DNA of 64,000 nt from Castellaniella sp049673105 (GTDB lineage: Bacteria > Pseudomonadota > Gammaproteobacteria > Burkholderiales > Burkholderiaceae_B). This document shows, piece by piece, positions 8,352 to 16,489 of the stretch (positions within the stretch are counted from its first letter, which is position 1; the number at the start of each line of letters is the position of its first letter). The notes below the pieces were generated by a model. The model saw only the letters and a program-made list of their open reading frames with translations, was not told the DNA's origin and made no database searches. Where the stretch lies: contig NZ_JBATXG010000015.1 of NCBI RefSeq assembly GCF_049673105.1, positions 1-64,000 on the forward strand, read 5' to 3'. The position numbers were made by a program, and so were the translations under genes.

Positions 8352-9341
8352 TTATTTCAGCAGATCGGCGATGCCGTCGCGTTCTTCCAGCAGCTCGTTC
8401 AGGGTGTGATCCATGCGCTCGCGCGAGAAGGCGTCGATTTCCAGGCCGCTGACGCGCGTGTATTCGCCGTTGGCGGTCGTGACCGGCACGCCGTAGATGA
8501 TGCCTTCGGGAATGCCGTAGGAGCCGTCGGACGGAATGCCCATGGTGACCCACTTGCCGTTCGAACCCAGCACCCAGTCATGGATGTGGTCGATGGCGGC
8601 ATTGGCGGCGGACGCCGCCGACGACAGGCCACGGGCTTCGATGATGGCGCCGCCGCGCTTGCCGACGGTCGGAATGAAGGTGTCGGCGATCCAGGCCTGA
8701 TCGTTCACCAGGGATTGCGCGGCTTGCCCGCCGATGGTGGCGAAACGCGTATCCGGGTACATGGTCGGCGAGTGGTTGCCCCATACGATCAGCTTTTCGA
8801 TGTCGGCCACGGCCTTGCCGGTCTTGGCGGCCAACTGCGACAGGGCGCGGTTGTGATCCAGGCGCAGCATGGCGGTGAAATTCTTGGCCGGCAGGTCCGG
8901 GGCGGATTTCATGGCGATGTAGGCATTGGTGTTGGCCGGGTTGCCGACCACCAGCACCTTGACGTTGCGGCTGGCGACTTCATTCAGGGCTTTGCCCTGG
9001 GCGGTGAAGATCTGGGCATTGACCTGCAGCAGGTCTTTGCGTTCCATGCCGGCGCTGCGCGGACGGGCGCCCACCAGCAAAGCCACGTCGGCGTCCTTGA
9101 AGGCGGTGCGCGGATCGCTGTGGGCGCTCATGCCGGCCAGCAGCGGGAAGGCGCAGTCGTCGAGCTCCATCATCACGCCCCGCAGGGCCTTCTGGGCCTT
9201 TTCATCCGGGATTTCCAGCAGCTGCAGGATGACAGGCTGGTCCTTGCCGAGCATTTCACCGGAAGCGATGCGAAATAGCAGGGCATAGCCGATCTGGCCG
9301 GCCGCGCCGGTGACCGCGACACGCATGGCGGGTTTGGACAT
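8352..9341 (-). CDS. mdh: malate dehydrogenase
   Basis: 329 residues starting MSKPAMRVAVTGAAGQIGYALL, with a NAD-binding glycine motif at the N-terminus. VGNPANTNAYIAM and AMLRLDHNRALSQLAAK carry the substrate Arg and active-site segment of the cytosolic-type malate dehydrogenases found in Betaproteobacteria. It interconverts malate and oxaloacetate with NAD. The ATG at 9341 has GGAGAACC upstream; the 14 codons open above it are rejected for lack of a ribosome site. Divergent from the GntR gene, with a palindromic operator candidate in the shared gap, and upstream of prpB, so oxaloacetate supply for PrpC and GltA is encoded between the two users. Confidence 0.95.
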   Translation of the reverse strand: MSKPAMRVAVTGAAGQIGYALLFRIASGEMLGKDQPVILQLLEIPDEKAQKALRGVMMELDDCAFPLLAGMSAHSDPRTAFKDADVALLVGARPRSAGMERKDLLQVNAQIFTAQGKALNEVASRNVKVLVVGNPANTNAYIAMKSAPDLPAKNFTAMLRLDHNRALSQLAAKTGKAVADIEKLIVWGNHSPTMYPDTRFATIGGQAAQSLVNDQAWIADTFIPTVGKRGGAIIEARGLSSAASAANAAIDHIHDWVLGSNGKWVTMGIPSDGSYGIPEGIIYGVPVTTANGEYTRVSGLEIDAFSRERMDHTLNELLEERDGIADLLK

Positions 9342-9426
9342 AATGGTTCTCCGATAGGATGAGGAAGGGTGCTGGGGGTACAAAAACGCCGAAAAGAGTA
9401 GTGTATTTCATGGCCCAGCGTCAAGA

Positions 9427-9447
9427 GTCTTATATCTTATATAAGAC
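9427..9447. promoter_or_regulatory. candidate GntR operator between mdh and gntR
   Basis: Arms GTCTTATA (9427-9434) and TATAAGAC (9440-9447) form a perfect inverted repeat around TCTTA. Overlapping it is a 12-base perfect palindrome, TCTTATATAAGA, at 9435-9446. An AT-rich palindrome of this size in a divergent gap beside a GntR gene is the expected place for that regulator's operator. Assignment to this regulator is inference. Confidence 0.6.
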
Positions 9448-9507
9448 AGAAGAGTATTAGACATCTGGGCGGAGAAATGCGAAAATGCCGAAGTTCCATT
9501 TTGTAGC

Positions 9508-10308
9508 ATGGGCCACCCTGCAGCACCTTCATCCGACATGTCCGATACCCCCTCGATCGATCGACAGCAGCCGTCAGCGCGCGCATCGCATAGTGCCGCG
9601 TTCAGTCCGCTGTATCAGCAGATCAAAGGGCTGATCCTGCAGGGCCTGGACCGCGGCGAATGGAAACCCGGCGAAGCCATCCCCAGCGAACTGGAACTGG
9701 CTGCCCGCTTTCAGGTCAGCCAGGGCACGGTGCGCAAGGCCATCGACGAACTGGCGGCTGATAACCTGCTGATTCGCCGCCAGGGCAAGGGAACATTCGT
9801 CGCCACCCATAACGAAGCCCGTGTCCGCTATCGGTTTCTGCGGCTCAGCCCCGATGATGGGCAGGCCGCGACATCCAGCAGCCAGATTCTGGATTGCCGG
9901 CGCACGAAGGCGTCGGCGGACATCGCCGCCGCGCTGGATCTGCGGGCGGGCGATGCCGTGGTCAACATGCGCCGCTTGCTGTCCTTCGATGACATCCCCA
10001 CTATTTTGGACGATATCTGGTTGCCCGGCAGTGTTTTTAAGGGCTTGACCCTGGAATTCCTGCAACGCTACCGGGGACCTGTCTATGCTTTGTTCGAAAC
10101 CGAATTCGGGGTCAGCATGGTGCGGGCCGAAGAAAAAATCCGCGCTGTGGCGGCCACTGCCGCACAGGCCGATTTCTTGCGGGTTCAATCCGGCAGTCCG
10201 CTGTTGCAGGTCGAACGCATTGCCTATACCTACGGCGACCGGCCCATGGAATTGCGGCGCGGCCATTACGTGACGGATCGGTACCACTATCGCAACAGTT
10301 TGAATTGA
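9508..10308 (+). CDS. GntR-family transcriptional regulator with UTRA domain
   Basis: 266 residues. An N-terminal winged helix (about residues 35-100; PLYQQIKGLI..., PSELELAARFQVSQGTVRKAIDELAADNLLIRRQGKGTFV) is followed by a UTRA effector domain (VNMRRLLSFDDIPTILDDIWLP, ERIAYTYGDRPMELRRGHYVTDRYHY), making it HutC-subfamily. UTRA domains bind small metabolites. It lies between mdh (divergent) and sdhCDAB (67 bases downstream, same strand), so control of TCA-cycle genes in response to a carboxylate or sugar-type ligand is the natural inference. The start is uncertain: ATG at 9508 or 9538, neither with a strong ribosome site. Confidence 0.88.
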   Translation: MGHPAAPSSDMSDTPSIDRQQPSARASHSAAFSPLYQQIKGLILQGLDRGEWKPGEAIPSELELAARFQVSQGTVRKAIDELAADNLLIRRQGKGTFVATHNEARVRYRFLRLSPDDGQAATSSSQILDCRRTKASADIAAALDLRAGDAVVNMRRLLSFDDIPTILDDIWLPGSVFKGLTLEFLQRYRGPVYALFETEFGVSMVRAEEKIRAVAATAAQADFLRVQSGSPLLQVERIAYTYGDRPMELRRGHYVTDRYHYRNSLN

Positions 10309-10374
10309 TTCCCAGATCGGCGAAAATGCCGTTTGAATCCAGAAAATCTTCCACTATCCAACTACGAGGCCATC

Positions 10375-10788
10375 ATGTCTGAATCAGCCACAAAGCCGCG
10401 CCCGCAGTTTCGTAACTTGGGGTTGACCGACCTCATGAGCTACAAGCTGCCGCCCGCAGGCAAAGCATCCATTCTGCACCGCGTCAGCGGGGCGCTGTTG
10501 TTTCTGGCGCTGCCGGTCATTCTGGTGCCGCTGTTCGCGCTCAGCGTGCAGTCGCCGGCGACGTTCGCCACCATGCAGGAATGGGTCTCCAACCCCTTCT
10601 GTAAGATCGTGTTGCTGGTGCTGATGTGGGGCTACTTTCATCATTTCTGCGCCGGTATCCGCTACCTGACCCTGGATCTGCATATCGGTAACGCCCGTGG
10701 ACCCTCGCAGCGTTCGGGCGCCCTGGTGATTGGCGTGGCTCTGGCCTTGACCGTCGTGTTCGGTTTGAAACTATTCGGAGCCTGGTAA
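10375..10788 (+). CDS. sdhC: succinate dehydrogenase cytochrome b556 subunit
   Basis: 137 residues from ATG 10375 (MSESATKPRPQF), with GAGG upstream. Three hydrophobic spans (about 32-55, 75-95 and 113-135) and the conserved SILHRVSGALLF motif, whose Ser and Arg are quinone-site residues, identify SdhC. HHFCAGIRYLTLDLH in the second membrane region carries the haem-b His candidate. It anchors SdhAB to the inner membrane and passes electrons to ubiquinone. Its stop overlaps the sdhD start by one base (TAATG). Confidence 0.95.
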   Translation: MSESATKPRPQFRNLGLTDLMSYKLPPAGKASILHRVSGALLFLALPVILVPLFALSVQSPATFATMQEWVSNPFCKIVLLVLMWGYFHHFCAGIRYLTLDLHIGNARGPSQRSGALVIGVALALTVVFGLKLFGAW

Positions 10789-11171
10789 TGTCACATCATG
10801 AACTCATCGGTCGCAAGCGCCTGGTTGTAGGCGCGCATTACGGCACGCGCGATTTCATCGCTCAGCGGGCCACTGCCGTCATCATGGCGGCCTACACACT
10901 GGCCTTGGTGTTGTACGCCGTCTTTGTTCCCAGCCTGGATTTCGAATCCTGGCGGGCTTTCTTCGCCTTCACGGTCGGCACGCTGCCGGTTGGTCAGTTG
11001 CTGGCCTTCCTGGCCTTCGTGTCGCTGGCGTGGCACGCCTGGATCGGTGTGCGCGATATCTGGATGGACTACGTGCGTGCCGCCGGTCTGCGCCTGTTCC
11101 TGCAGGTTCTGACCCTCCTCTGGCTGGTCGCCGCAGTGGTCTTCTTCGCTCAAATTCTCTGGAGTCTCTAA
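10788..11171 (+). CDS. sdhD: succinate dehydrogenase membrane anchor subunit
   Basis: 127 residues, three hydrophobic spans. The N-terminal KRLVVGAHYGTRDFIAQRATAVIMAAYT and the central LAWHAWIGVRDIWMDYV, which carries the presumed axial haem His and a quinone-site Asp-Tyr pair, are typical of SdhD. With SdhC it forms the membrane part of complex II. Translationally coupled to sdhC (one-base overlap) and one base ahead of sdhA. Confidence 0.94.
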   Translation: MSHHELIGRKRLVVGAHYGTRDFIAQRATAVIMAAYTLALVLYAVFVPSLDFESWRAFFAFTVGTLPVGQLLAFLAFVSLAWHAWIGVRDIWMDYVRAAGLRLFLQVLTLLWLVAAVVFFAQILWSL

Positions 11172-11172
11172 C

Positions 11173-12948
11173 GTGGCTGCTGTCAAGAAAACTCTCCCGC
11201 GCCGCCAGTTCGATGTGGTGGTGGTCGGCGCCGGCGGGGCCGGCCTACGCTGCGCCTTGCAGTTGTCCAATGCCGGTCTGTCGGTCGCCGTGCTGTCCAA
11301 AGTATTCCCCACGCGCTCGCATACTGTGGCCGCTCAGGGCGGTGTCAGCGCTTCGCTGGGCAACATGAGCGAAGACCACTGGCAATGGCACATGTATGAC
11401 ACGGTCAAAGGTTCCGACTGGCTCGGCGACCAGGACTCGATCGAATTCATGGTGCGCGAAGCCCCCAACGCAGTCTACGAGCTCGAGCACTTCGGCATGC
11501 CGTTCGACCGCAACCCCGACGGCACGATCTATCAGCGTCCGTTTGGGGGTCATACGTCCCACTTCGGTGAAAAGCCTGTGCAGCGCGCCTGTGCGGCAGC
11601 CGATCGTACCGGCCACGCCATGCTGCATACCCTGTATCAGCGCAACGTCGCCGCCCGCACCAATTTCTTCATCGAATGGATGGCGCTGGATCTGCTGCGC
11701 AACAATGCTGGCGATGTGCTGGGCGTGACCGCGATGGAAATGGAAACCGGCGACGTCTACGTCCTGGAAGCCAAACACACGGTGCTGGCTACAGGCGGCG
11801 CGGGCCGTATCTGGGCCGCGACCACCAATGCCTTCATCAATACCGGTGACGGCCTGGGCATGGCGGCGCGCGCCGGCATCCCGCTGCAGGACATGGAATT
11901 CTGGCAGTTCCACCCCACCGGCGTGGCCGGCGCCGGCGTGCTGATCACCGAAGGCGTGCGTGGCGAAGGCGGCTTCCTGCTGAATAAAGACGGCGAGCGC
12001 TTCATGGAACGCTACGCGCCGCAACTGAAGGACCTGGCGCCGCGCGACTTCGTGTCCCGCTCCATGGACCAGGAAATCAAGGAAGGCCGCGGCTGCGGCG
12101 ACGGCAACCACGTGTTGCTGAAACTGGACCACCTGGGCGCCGAGACCATCATGAAGCGTCTGCCGTCCATCCGCGAAATCGCCATCAAGTTCGCCAACAT
12201 CGACCCGATCAAGGACCCGATCCCCGTCGTGCCCACCATCCACTATCAGATGGGCGGCATCCCGGCGAACTACCACGGTCAGGTCATGACCCTGGTCAAT
12301 GGCGAGGAAAAAGTCGTCAACGGTCTGTACGCCATCGGCGAATGTGCGGCGACGTCCGTGCACGGCGCCAACCGCCTGGGCACGAACTCTCTGCTGGATC
12401 TGGTCGTGTTCGGTCGTTCGGCGGGTAATTTCATCGTCGATCAGCACCCTGAACGCCAGCACAGCCACCAGATCCTGCCCGATACCGACATCGATGCCTC
12501 CCTGGATCGCCTGGATCGCCTGGAAAGCCGCACCTCGGGTGAAAAACCCCAAGACGTGGTCCACAAGATGCAGCTGGCCATGCAAAGCCATTACGGCGTG
12601 TTCCGCAAGCTCGAACTGCTCAAAGAAGGCGAGACGGTCATCAACGACCTGGTGCCCGAGATCGACAATATGTACTACTCGGACAAGTCCCAGGTCTTCA
12701 ATACCGCGCGTCTGGAAGCCCTGGAAGTCACCAATATGATCGAAGTCGCCCGCGCCACGGCGAAATCCGCCGCGAACCGGCTGGAATCGCGCGGCGCCCA
12801 TGCGCTCGAAGAATACCCCGAGCGCGACGACGTCGATTGGCTCAAACATACGCTGTGGTTCTCGCAGGACAACCGCCTGGAATACAAGCCGGTGCGCATG
12901 AAGCCGCTGACCGTGGACACCATCCCGCCCAAGCCGCGTACCTTCTAA
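11173..12948 (+). CDS. sdhA: succinate dehydrogenase flavoprotein subunit
   Basis: 591 residues, the standard length. FAD-binding GAGGAGLRCAL near residue 20, the covalent flavin histidine in SHTVAAQGGVSASLGN, and the dicarboxylate site (FHPTGVAGAGVLITEGVRGEGG; TIHYQMGGIPAN; GANRLGTNSLLDLVVFGR) are all present. It oxidises succinate to fumarate on the cytoplasmic face. The GTG start one base after the sdhD stop gives MAAVKKTLPRRQFDVVV. No missing catalytic residue seen. Confidence 0.97.
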   Translation: MAAVKKTLPRRQFDVVVVGAGGAGLRCALQLSNAGLSVAVLSKVFPTRSHTVAAQGGVSASLGNMSEDHWQWHMYDTVKGSDWLGDQDSIEFMVREAPNAVYELEHFGMPFDRNPDGTIYQRPFGGHTSHFGEKPVQRACAAADRTGHAMLHTLYQRNVAARTNFFIEWMALDLLRNNAGDVLGVTAMEMETGDVYVLEAKHTVLATGGAGRIWAATTNAFINTGDGLGMAARAGIPLQDMEFWQFHPTGVAGAGVLITEGVRGEGGFLLNKDGERFMERYAPQLKDLAPRDFVSRSMDQEIKEGRGCGDGNHVLLKLDHLGAETIMKRLPSIREIAIKFANIDPIKDPIPVVPTIHYQMGGIPANYHGQVMTLVNGEEKVVNGLYAIGECAATSVHGANRLGTNSLLDLVVFGRSAGNFIVDQHPERQHSHQILPDTDIDASLDRLDRLESRTSGEKPQDVVHKMQLAMQSHYGVFRKLELLKEGETVINDLVPEIDNMYYSDKSQVFNTARLEALEVTNMIEVARATAKSAANRLESRGAHALEEYPERDDVDWLKHTLWFSQDNRLEYKPVRMKPLTVDTIPPKPRTF

Positions 12949-12961
12949 TCTGGATATCGTC

Positions 12962-13675
12962 ATGACAAAACGCATCGTGAAATTCGAGATCTACCGCTAC
13001 GATCCGGACAAGGATGAGCGGCCTTACATGCAAAAACTGGAAGTCGAGCTGCAGCCTTCCGACAAGATGCTGCTGGACGCCATCCTGCGCATCAAGAACG
13101 ACATCGACGACAGCCTGGCGCTGCGCCGTTCCTGCCGTGAAGGCGTGTGCGGGTCTGATGCCATGAACATCAACGGGCACAACGGCCTGGCCTGCACCAC
13201 CAATATGCTGGATCTGGCCGAGCCCATCGTCCTGAAGCCGCTGCCCGGCCTGCCCGTGGTGCGCGACCTGATCGTGGACATGACGTTCTTCTACGACCAA
13301 TATCATTCGATCAAGCCGTACCTGATCAATGACGAACCGCCGCCTGAAAAAGAGCGCCTGCAGTCCCCCGAGGAACGCGAGGAGCTCGACGGCCTGTATG
13401 AATGCATTCTGTGCGGCTGTTGCTCGACGGCTTGTCCGTCTTTCTGGTGGAATCCGGACAAATTCGTGGGTCCGGCCGGCTTGCTGCAAGCCTACCGTTT
13501 CATCGCTGATTCCCGTGATCGCGCCACCGGCGAGCGACTGGACAATCTGGAAGATCCCTACCGTCTGTTCCGCTGCCATACGATCATGAACTGCACCGAG
13601 GTCTGTCCCAAGGGGCTGAACCCCTCGGCGGCGATCGGCAAGATCAAGGAAATGCTCGTTCGGCGCACGGTGTAG
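12962..13675 (+). CDS. sdhB: succinate dehydrogenase iron-sulfur subunit
   Basis: 237 residues. The N-terminal [2Fe-2S] domain has Cys58, Cys63 and Cys78 (SCREGVCGSDAMNINGHNGLAC); the fourth position is Asp66, the same substitution as in E. coli SdhB, so not a defect. The C-terminal domain shows CILCGCCSTACPSFWWNPDKFVGPAGLLQAYRFI and CHTIMNCTEVCPKGLNP for the [4Fe-4S] and [3Fe-4S] centres. It relays electrons from SdhA to the quinone site. Follows sdhA by 13 bases. Confidence 0.97.
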   Translation: MTKRIVKFEIYRYDPDKDERPYMQKLEVELQPSDKMLLDAILRIKNDIDDSLALRRSCREGVCGSDAMNINGHNGLACTTNMLDLAEPIVLKPLPGLPVVRDLIVDMTFFYDQYHSIKPYLINDEPPPEKERLQSPEEREELDGLYECILCGCCSTACPSFWWNPDKFVGPAGLLQAYRFIADSRDRATGERLDNLEDPYRLFRCHTIMNCTEVCPKGLNPSAAIGKIKEMLVRRTV

Positions 13676-13683
13676 GAATCCGC

Positions 13684-13947
13684 ATGTCCGGCGATCTATC
13701 TGATTTGGACCGCGCCCGCCTGCGTTGGCGGGCGCGTCGCGGTCTGCTCGAAAACGATCTGATCATCACGCGCTTTCTGGATGCTTACGAGGCCCAGTTA
13801 AGCGAGGTCGATGTTCGAGCGCTGACTCAGCTTTTTGAAATGGGCGACAACGAATTGCTCGATGTCCTATTAGGACGGTCGGCTCTGGACGGGGTGTACG
13901 ACACCCCCGACATCCGGCGGCTCGTTGAGCAAATGAAGGCGCTGTAA
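13684..13947 (+). CDS. sdhE: SdhE-type FAD assembly factor for succinate dehydrogenase
   Basis: 87 residues, matching the Sdh5/SdhE (YgfY, DUF339) family in length. The RRGLLENDLIITRF segment (residues 18-31) corresponds to the family RGxxE motif that contacts SdhA during covalent flavin attachment. FEMGDNELLDVLLGR is the conserved second half. Eight bases after sdhB and 15 before gltA, so co-transcribed; the location supports the assembly role. Confidence 0.92.
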   Translation: MSGDLSDLDRARLRWRARRGLLENDLIITRFLDAYEAQLSEVDVRALTQLFEMGDNELLDVLLGRSALDGVYDTPDIRRLVEQMKAL

Positions 13948-13962
13948 CTTTAAGGAAATCAC

Positions 13963-15258
13963 ATGCAGCTATCCGATAAAAAAGCCACGCTATCGTTCTC
14001 CGATGGCAGTCCGTCGGTTGAATTTCCCGTGTATCAGGGGACCGTAGGCCCGGATGTCATCGACATCCGCAAGCTCTATGGCCAGACGGGGATGTTCACC
14101 TACGATCCGGGCTTCATGGCGACCGCTTCCTGCGAATCGGCCATCACCTACATCGATGGCGATAAGGGCCAGCTGCTGTATCGCGGCTATCCGATCGACC
14201 AGCTGGCGCAGAATTGTGATTTTCTGACGATCTGCTACCTGATCATGAATGGCGAACTGCCCAACGATCAGCAAAAGCACGACTTCGACGATCTGGTCAC
14301 GCACCATACCCTGGTGCACGAGCAGATGCATACCTTCCTGCAGGGCTTCCGCCGCGACGCGCACCCGATGGCAGTGTTGACCGGCCTGGTGGGGGCGCTG
14401 TCGGCCTTCTATCATGATTCGACCGACATCACGAACCCGCGTCATCGCGAAGTTTCCGCCATCCGCCTAATCGCCAAGATGCCGACCCTGGTCGCCATGG
14501 CATACAAGCATTCCCTGGGCCAGCCGTTCATCTATCCGAAGAACGATCTGTCCTACACGGGCAATTTCTTGCGCATGATGTTCGCCACCCCTTGCGACGA
14601 CTATCAGGTCAATGAAGTCGTCGAGCGCGCTCTGGATCGCATCTTCATCCTGCACGCGGATCACGAACAGAATGCCTCGACCTCGACGGTGCGTTTGTGC
14701 GGTTCCTCGGGTACCAACCCGTTTGCGGCGATCGCAGCCGGTGTGGCTTGCCTGTGGGGCCCGGCGCACGGCGGCGCCAACGAAGCCTGCCTGAACATGC
14801 TGGAAAATCTCCAGGCCAACGGCGGCATCGCGAAAGTCGGCGAGTTCATGGAAAAGGTCAAGGACAAGAACTCGGGCGTACGCCTGATGGGCTTTGGTCA
14901 CCGAGTCTACAAAAACTACGATCCGCGCGCCACGATGATGCAGGAAACCTGCCGCGAAGTGCTGGACGCGCTGGGCCTGCACAACGACCCGCTGTTCAAG
15001 CTGGCCATGGAAGTCGAGCGTATCGCCCTGGAAGACCCGTACTTCGTAGAGCGCAAGCTGTACCCGAACGTCGACTTCTATTCGGGCATCGTGCAGCGCG
15101 CCATCGGCATCCCCACGTCCCTGTTCACGGCCATCTTCGCGCTGGCCCGCACAGTCGGCTGGATCGCCCAATGGAATGAAATGCTGTCCGACCCCAACTA
15201 CAAGATCGGTCGTCCGCGCCAGTTGTACACCGGCGCAGCGGTGCGCGACATCAAGTAA
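13963..15258 (+). CDS. gltA: citrate synthase
   Basis: 431 residues, the type II hexameric form usual in Gram-negatives. The catalytic His segments are LHADHEQNASTSTVRLCGSSG and MGFGHRVYKNYDPRA, and the C-terminal ARTVGWIAQWNEM signature is present. The N-terminal extension with TFxxDPGFMATASCESAITYIDGDKG is typical of the NADH-sensitive bacterial enzyme. It condenses acetyl-CoA with oxaloacetate. Last gene of the sdh cluster and followed by a Rho-independent terminator. Confidence 0.97.
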   Translation: MQLSDKKATLSFSDGSPSVEFPVYQGTVGPDVIDIRKLYGQTGMFTYDPGFMATASCESAITYIDGDKGQLLYRGYPIDQLAQNCDFLTICYLIMNGELPNDQQKHDFDDLVTHHTLVHEQMHTFLQGFRRDAHPMAVLTGLVGALSAFYHDSTDITNPRHREVSAIRLIAKMPTLVAMAYKHSLGQPFIYPKNDLSYTGNFLRMMFATPCDDYQVNEVVERALDRIFILHADHEQNASTSTVRLCGSSGTNPFAAIAAGVACLWGPAHGGANEACLNMLENLQANGGIAKVGEFMEKVKDKNSGVRLMGFGHRVYKNYDPRATMMQETCREVLDALGLHNDPLFKLAMEVERIALEDPYFVERKLYPNVDFYSGIVQRAIGIPTSLFTAIFALARTVGWIAQWNEMLSDPNYKIGRPRQLYTGAAVRDIK

Positions 15259-15284
15259 TCGCGCGTCGCATTGCTGTCGTCAAA

Positions 15285-15309
15285 AGCGGGCCTCCGGGCC
15301 CGTTTTTTT
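15285..15309 (+). terminator. Rho-independent terminator of the sdh-gltA operon
   Basis: CGGGCC (15287-15292) pairs with GGCCCG across a short CTCC-type loop, immediately followed by seven T residues ending at 15309. Lies 27 bases after the gltA stop. Confidence 0.85.
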
Positions 15310-15402
15310 ATGGGCGATCGGCACCGCCGCCGGCCCCCAGCCTTGTCATGCCTGTCGCTTGCGTGTACTGTCAGCGGGTTTGCTTGCACGGAGAAAGCCC
15401 TC

Positions 15403-16416
15403 ATGACCGATATGCTGTACCTAAGCCCTGAGGAAATCGAAGCCCTGTCCATGCGTGTCTTGCAAAAGCATGGCCTGGGCGTAGATCACGCCGCCGCGAT
15501 CACCGAAGTGGTGCTGGCCGGCCAACGTGACGACTGCCAGTCTCATGGCGTCTATCGCATCCTCAGCTGCGTCCAGACCATCCGGAAAGGCAAGGTCAAT
15601 CTCGCCGCGCGCCCCGTGCTGCAGGATGGCGCGGGCGCCATCGTGCGCGTCGACGCCGATATGGGCTTTTCCCCGCTGGCCTTCCAGCTGGGTGTCGATC
15701 CGCTGGCTGACAGGGCGCGGCGGTACGGTCTGGGCGCTTTGGTCATTCAGCGCTGCGTGCATTTTTCCGCGCTGTGGCCTGAAATCGAAGCCCTGACGGA
15801 CCGCGAGCTGGTGGCCTTGGCTCTGACCCCCAGCCATGCCTGGGTGGCGCCTGCGGGCGGGCGCCGCCCCACGCTGGGCACCAATCCGATCGCCTTTGGC
15901 TGGCCACGTGACGGCAAGGACCCGTATGTCTTTGATTTTGCCACCAGCGCCATCGCCAGGGGCGATCTGGAATTGCATCGGCGCAGCGGCCAGCCCCTGC
16001 CGGCGGGGTGCGGGGTGGATGCCCAAGGGCGTCCGACCACAGACCCCCTGGATGTGATGGCGGGCGCCATGCTGACTTTTGGCGGTCACAAGGGTTCGGC
16101 CTTGTCGACGATGGTCGAGCTGATGGCGGGCGCCCTGATCGGGGACTGGCTCAGCAGCGAATCTCTGGACTATGACGAGGGGGCCGGCGCCTCGCCTTGT
16201 CATGGCGAGCTGATCCTGGCGTTCGATCCTGCGATGTTCGGCGATCCGCTCCAGGCCTCGGCCCGCGCCGAAAGCTTGTTCGAGGCCATCGAATCCCAGG
16301 GCGCGCGCTTGCCGTCCCAGCGCCGCTATGCGGCCAGGGCGCGTAGTCGCGAGCAGGGCATTGCCGTGCCGCGCGCGATGTATCAGGACATTCTGGCGCT
16401 GGCGTCCGAGGCCTGA
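15403..16416 (+). CDS. Ldh-family (malate/L-lactate dehydrogenase type) NAD(P)-dependent oxidoreductase
   Basis: 337 residues from the ATG at 15403, which has GGAGAAAG upstream; the frame is open further up but into the gltA terminator. The Ldh_2 family (YlbC/ComC/DpkA type, not the Rossmann lactate dehydrogenases) is shown by HGVYRILSCVQTIRKGK, VALALTPSHAW, TLGTNPIAFGWP, VFDFATSAIARG and GGHKGSALSTMVELMAGAL. Members reduce 2-oxo acids or cyclic imines: malate/L-sulfolactate dehydrogenase, ureidoglycolate dehydrogenase, or piperideine-2-carboxylate/pyrroline-2-carboxylate reductase. The short N-terminus and the RDDCQSHGVYR motif slightly favour the imine reductase branch, but I cannot fix the substrate. 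Likely has its own promoter. Confidence 0.85.
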   Translation: MTDMLYLSPEEIEALSMRVLQKHGLGVDHAAAITEVVLAGQRDDCQSHGVYRILSCVQTIRKGKVNLAARPVLQDGAGAIVRVDADMGFSPLAFQLGVDPLADRARRYGLGALVIQRCVHFSALWPEIEALTDRELVALALTPSHAWVAPAGGRRPTLGTNPIAFGWPRDGKDPYVFDFATSAIARGDLELHRRSGQPLPAGCGVDAQGRPTTDPLDVMAGAMLTFGGHKGSALSTMVELMAGALIGDWLSSESLDYDEGAGASPCHGELILAFDPAMFGDPLQASARAESLFEAIESQGARLPSQRRYAARARSREQGIAVPRAMYQDILALASEA

Positions 16417-16432
16417 CCGTTGCGCCGCCTGT

Positions 16433-16469
16433 CAACGACAAGGCCCGGATTGACCGGGCCTTGTCGTTG
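16433..16469. terminator. bidirectional hairpin between convergent genes
   Basis: A perfect 16-bp stem: CAACGACAAGGCCCGG (16433-16448) and its complement at 16454-16469, loop ATTGA. Placed between the convergent oxidoreductase and maeB genes. No T-tract on either side, so termination by hairpin is inferred from position and stem strength. Confidence 0.7.
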
Positions 16470-16489
16470 AGGCGGGTGCAGCGTATGCG

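Noticed and set aside
7284..9278. 664-codon frame antisense to prpB and mdh
   Set aside because: Runs across two real genes and the gap between them, with a low-information composition; a shadow of codon bias.
11245..12975. 576-codon frame antisense to sdhA
   Set aside because: sdhA is complete with all catalytic motifs; the antisense product has no recognisable fold.
13141..13200. Apparent missing cysteine in the SdhB [2Fe-2S] motif
   Set aside because: Asp at this position also occurs in E. coli SdhB, where the cluster is functional.
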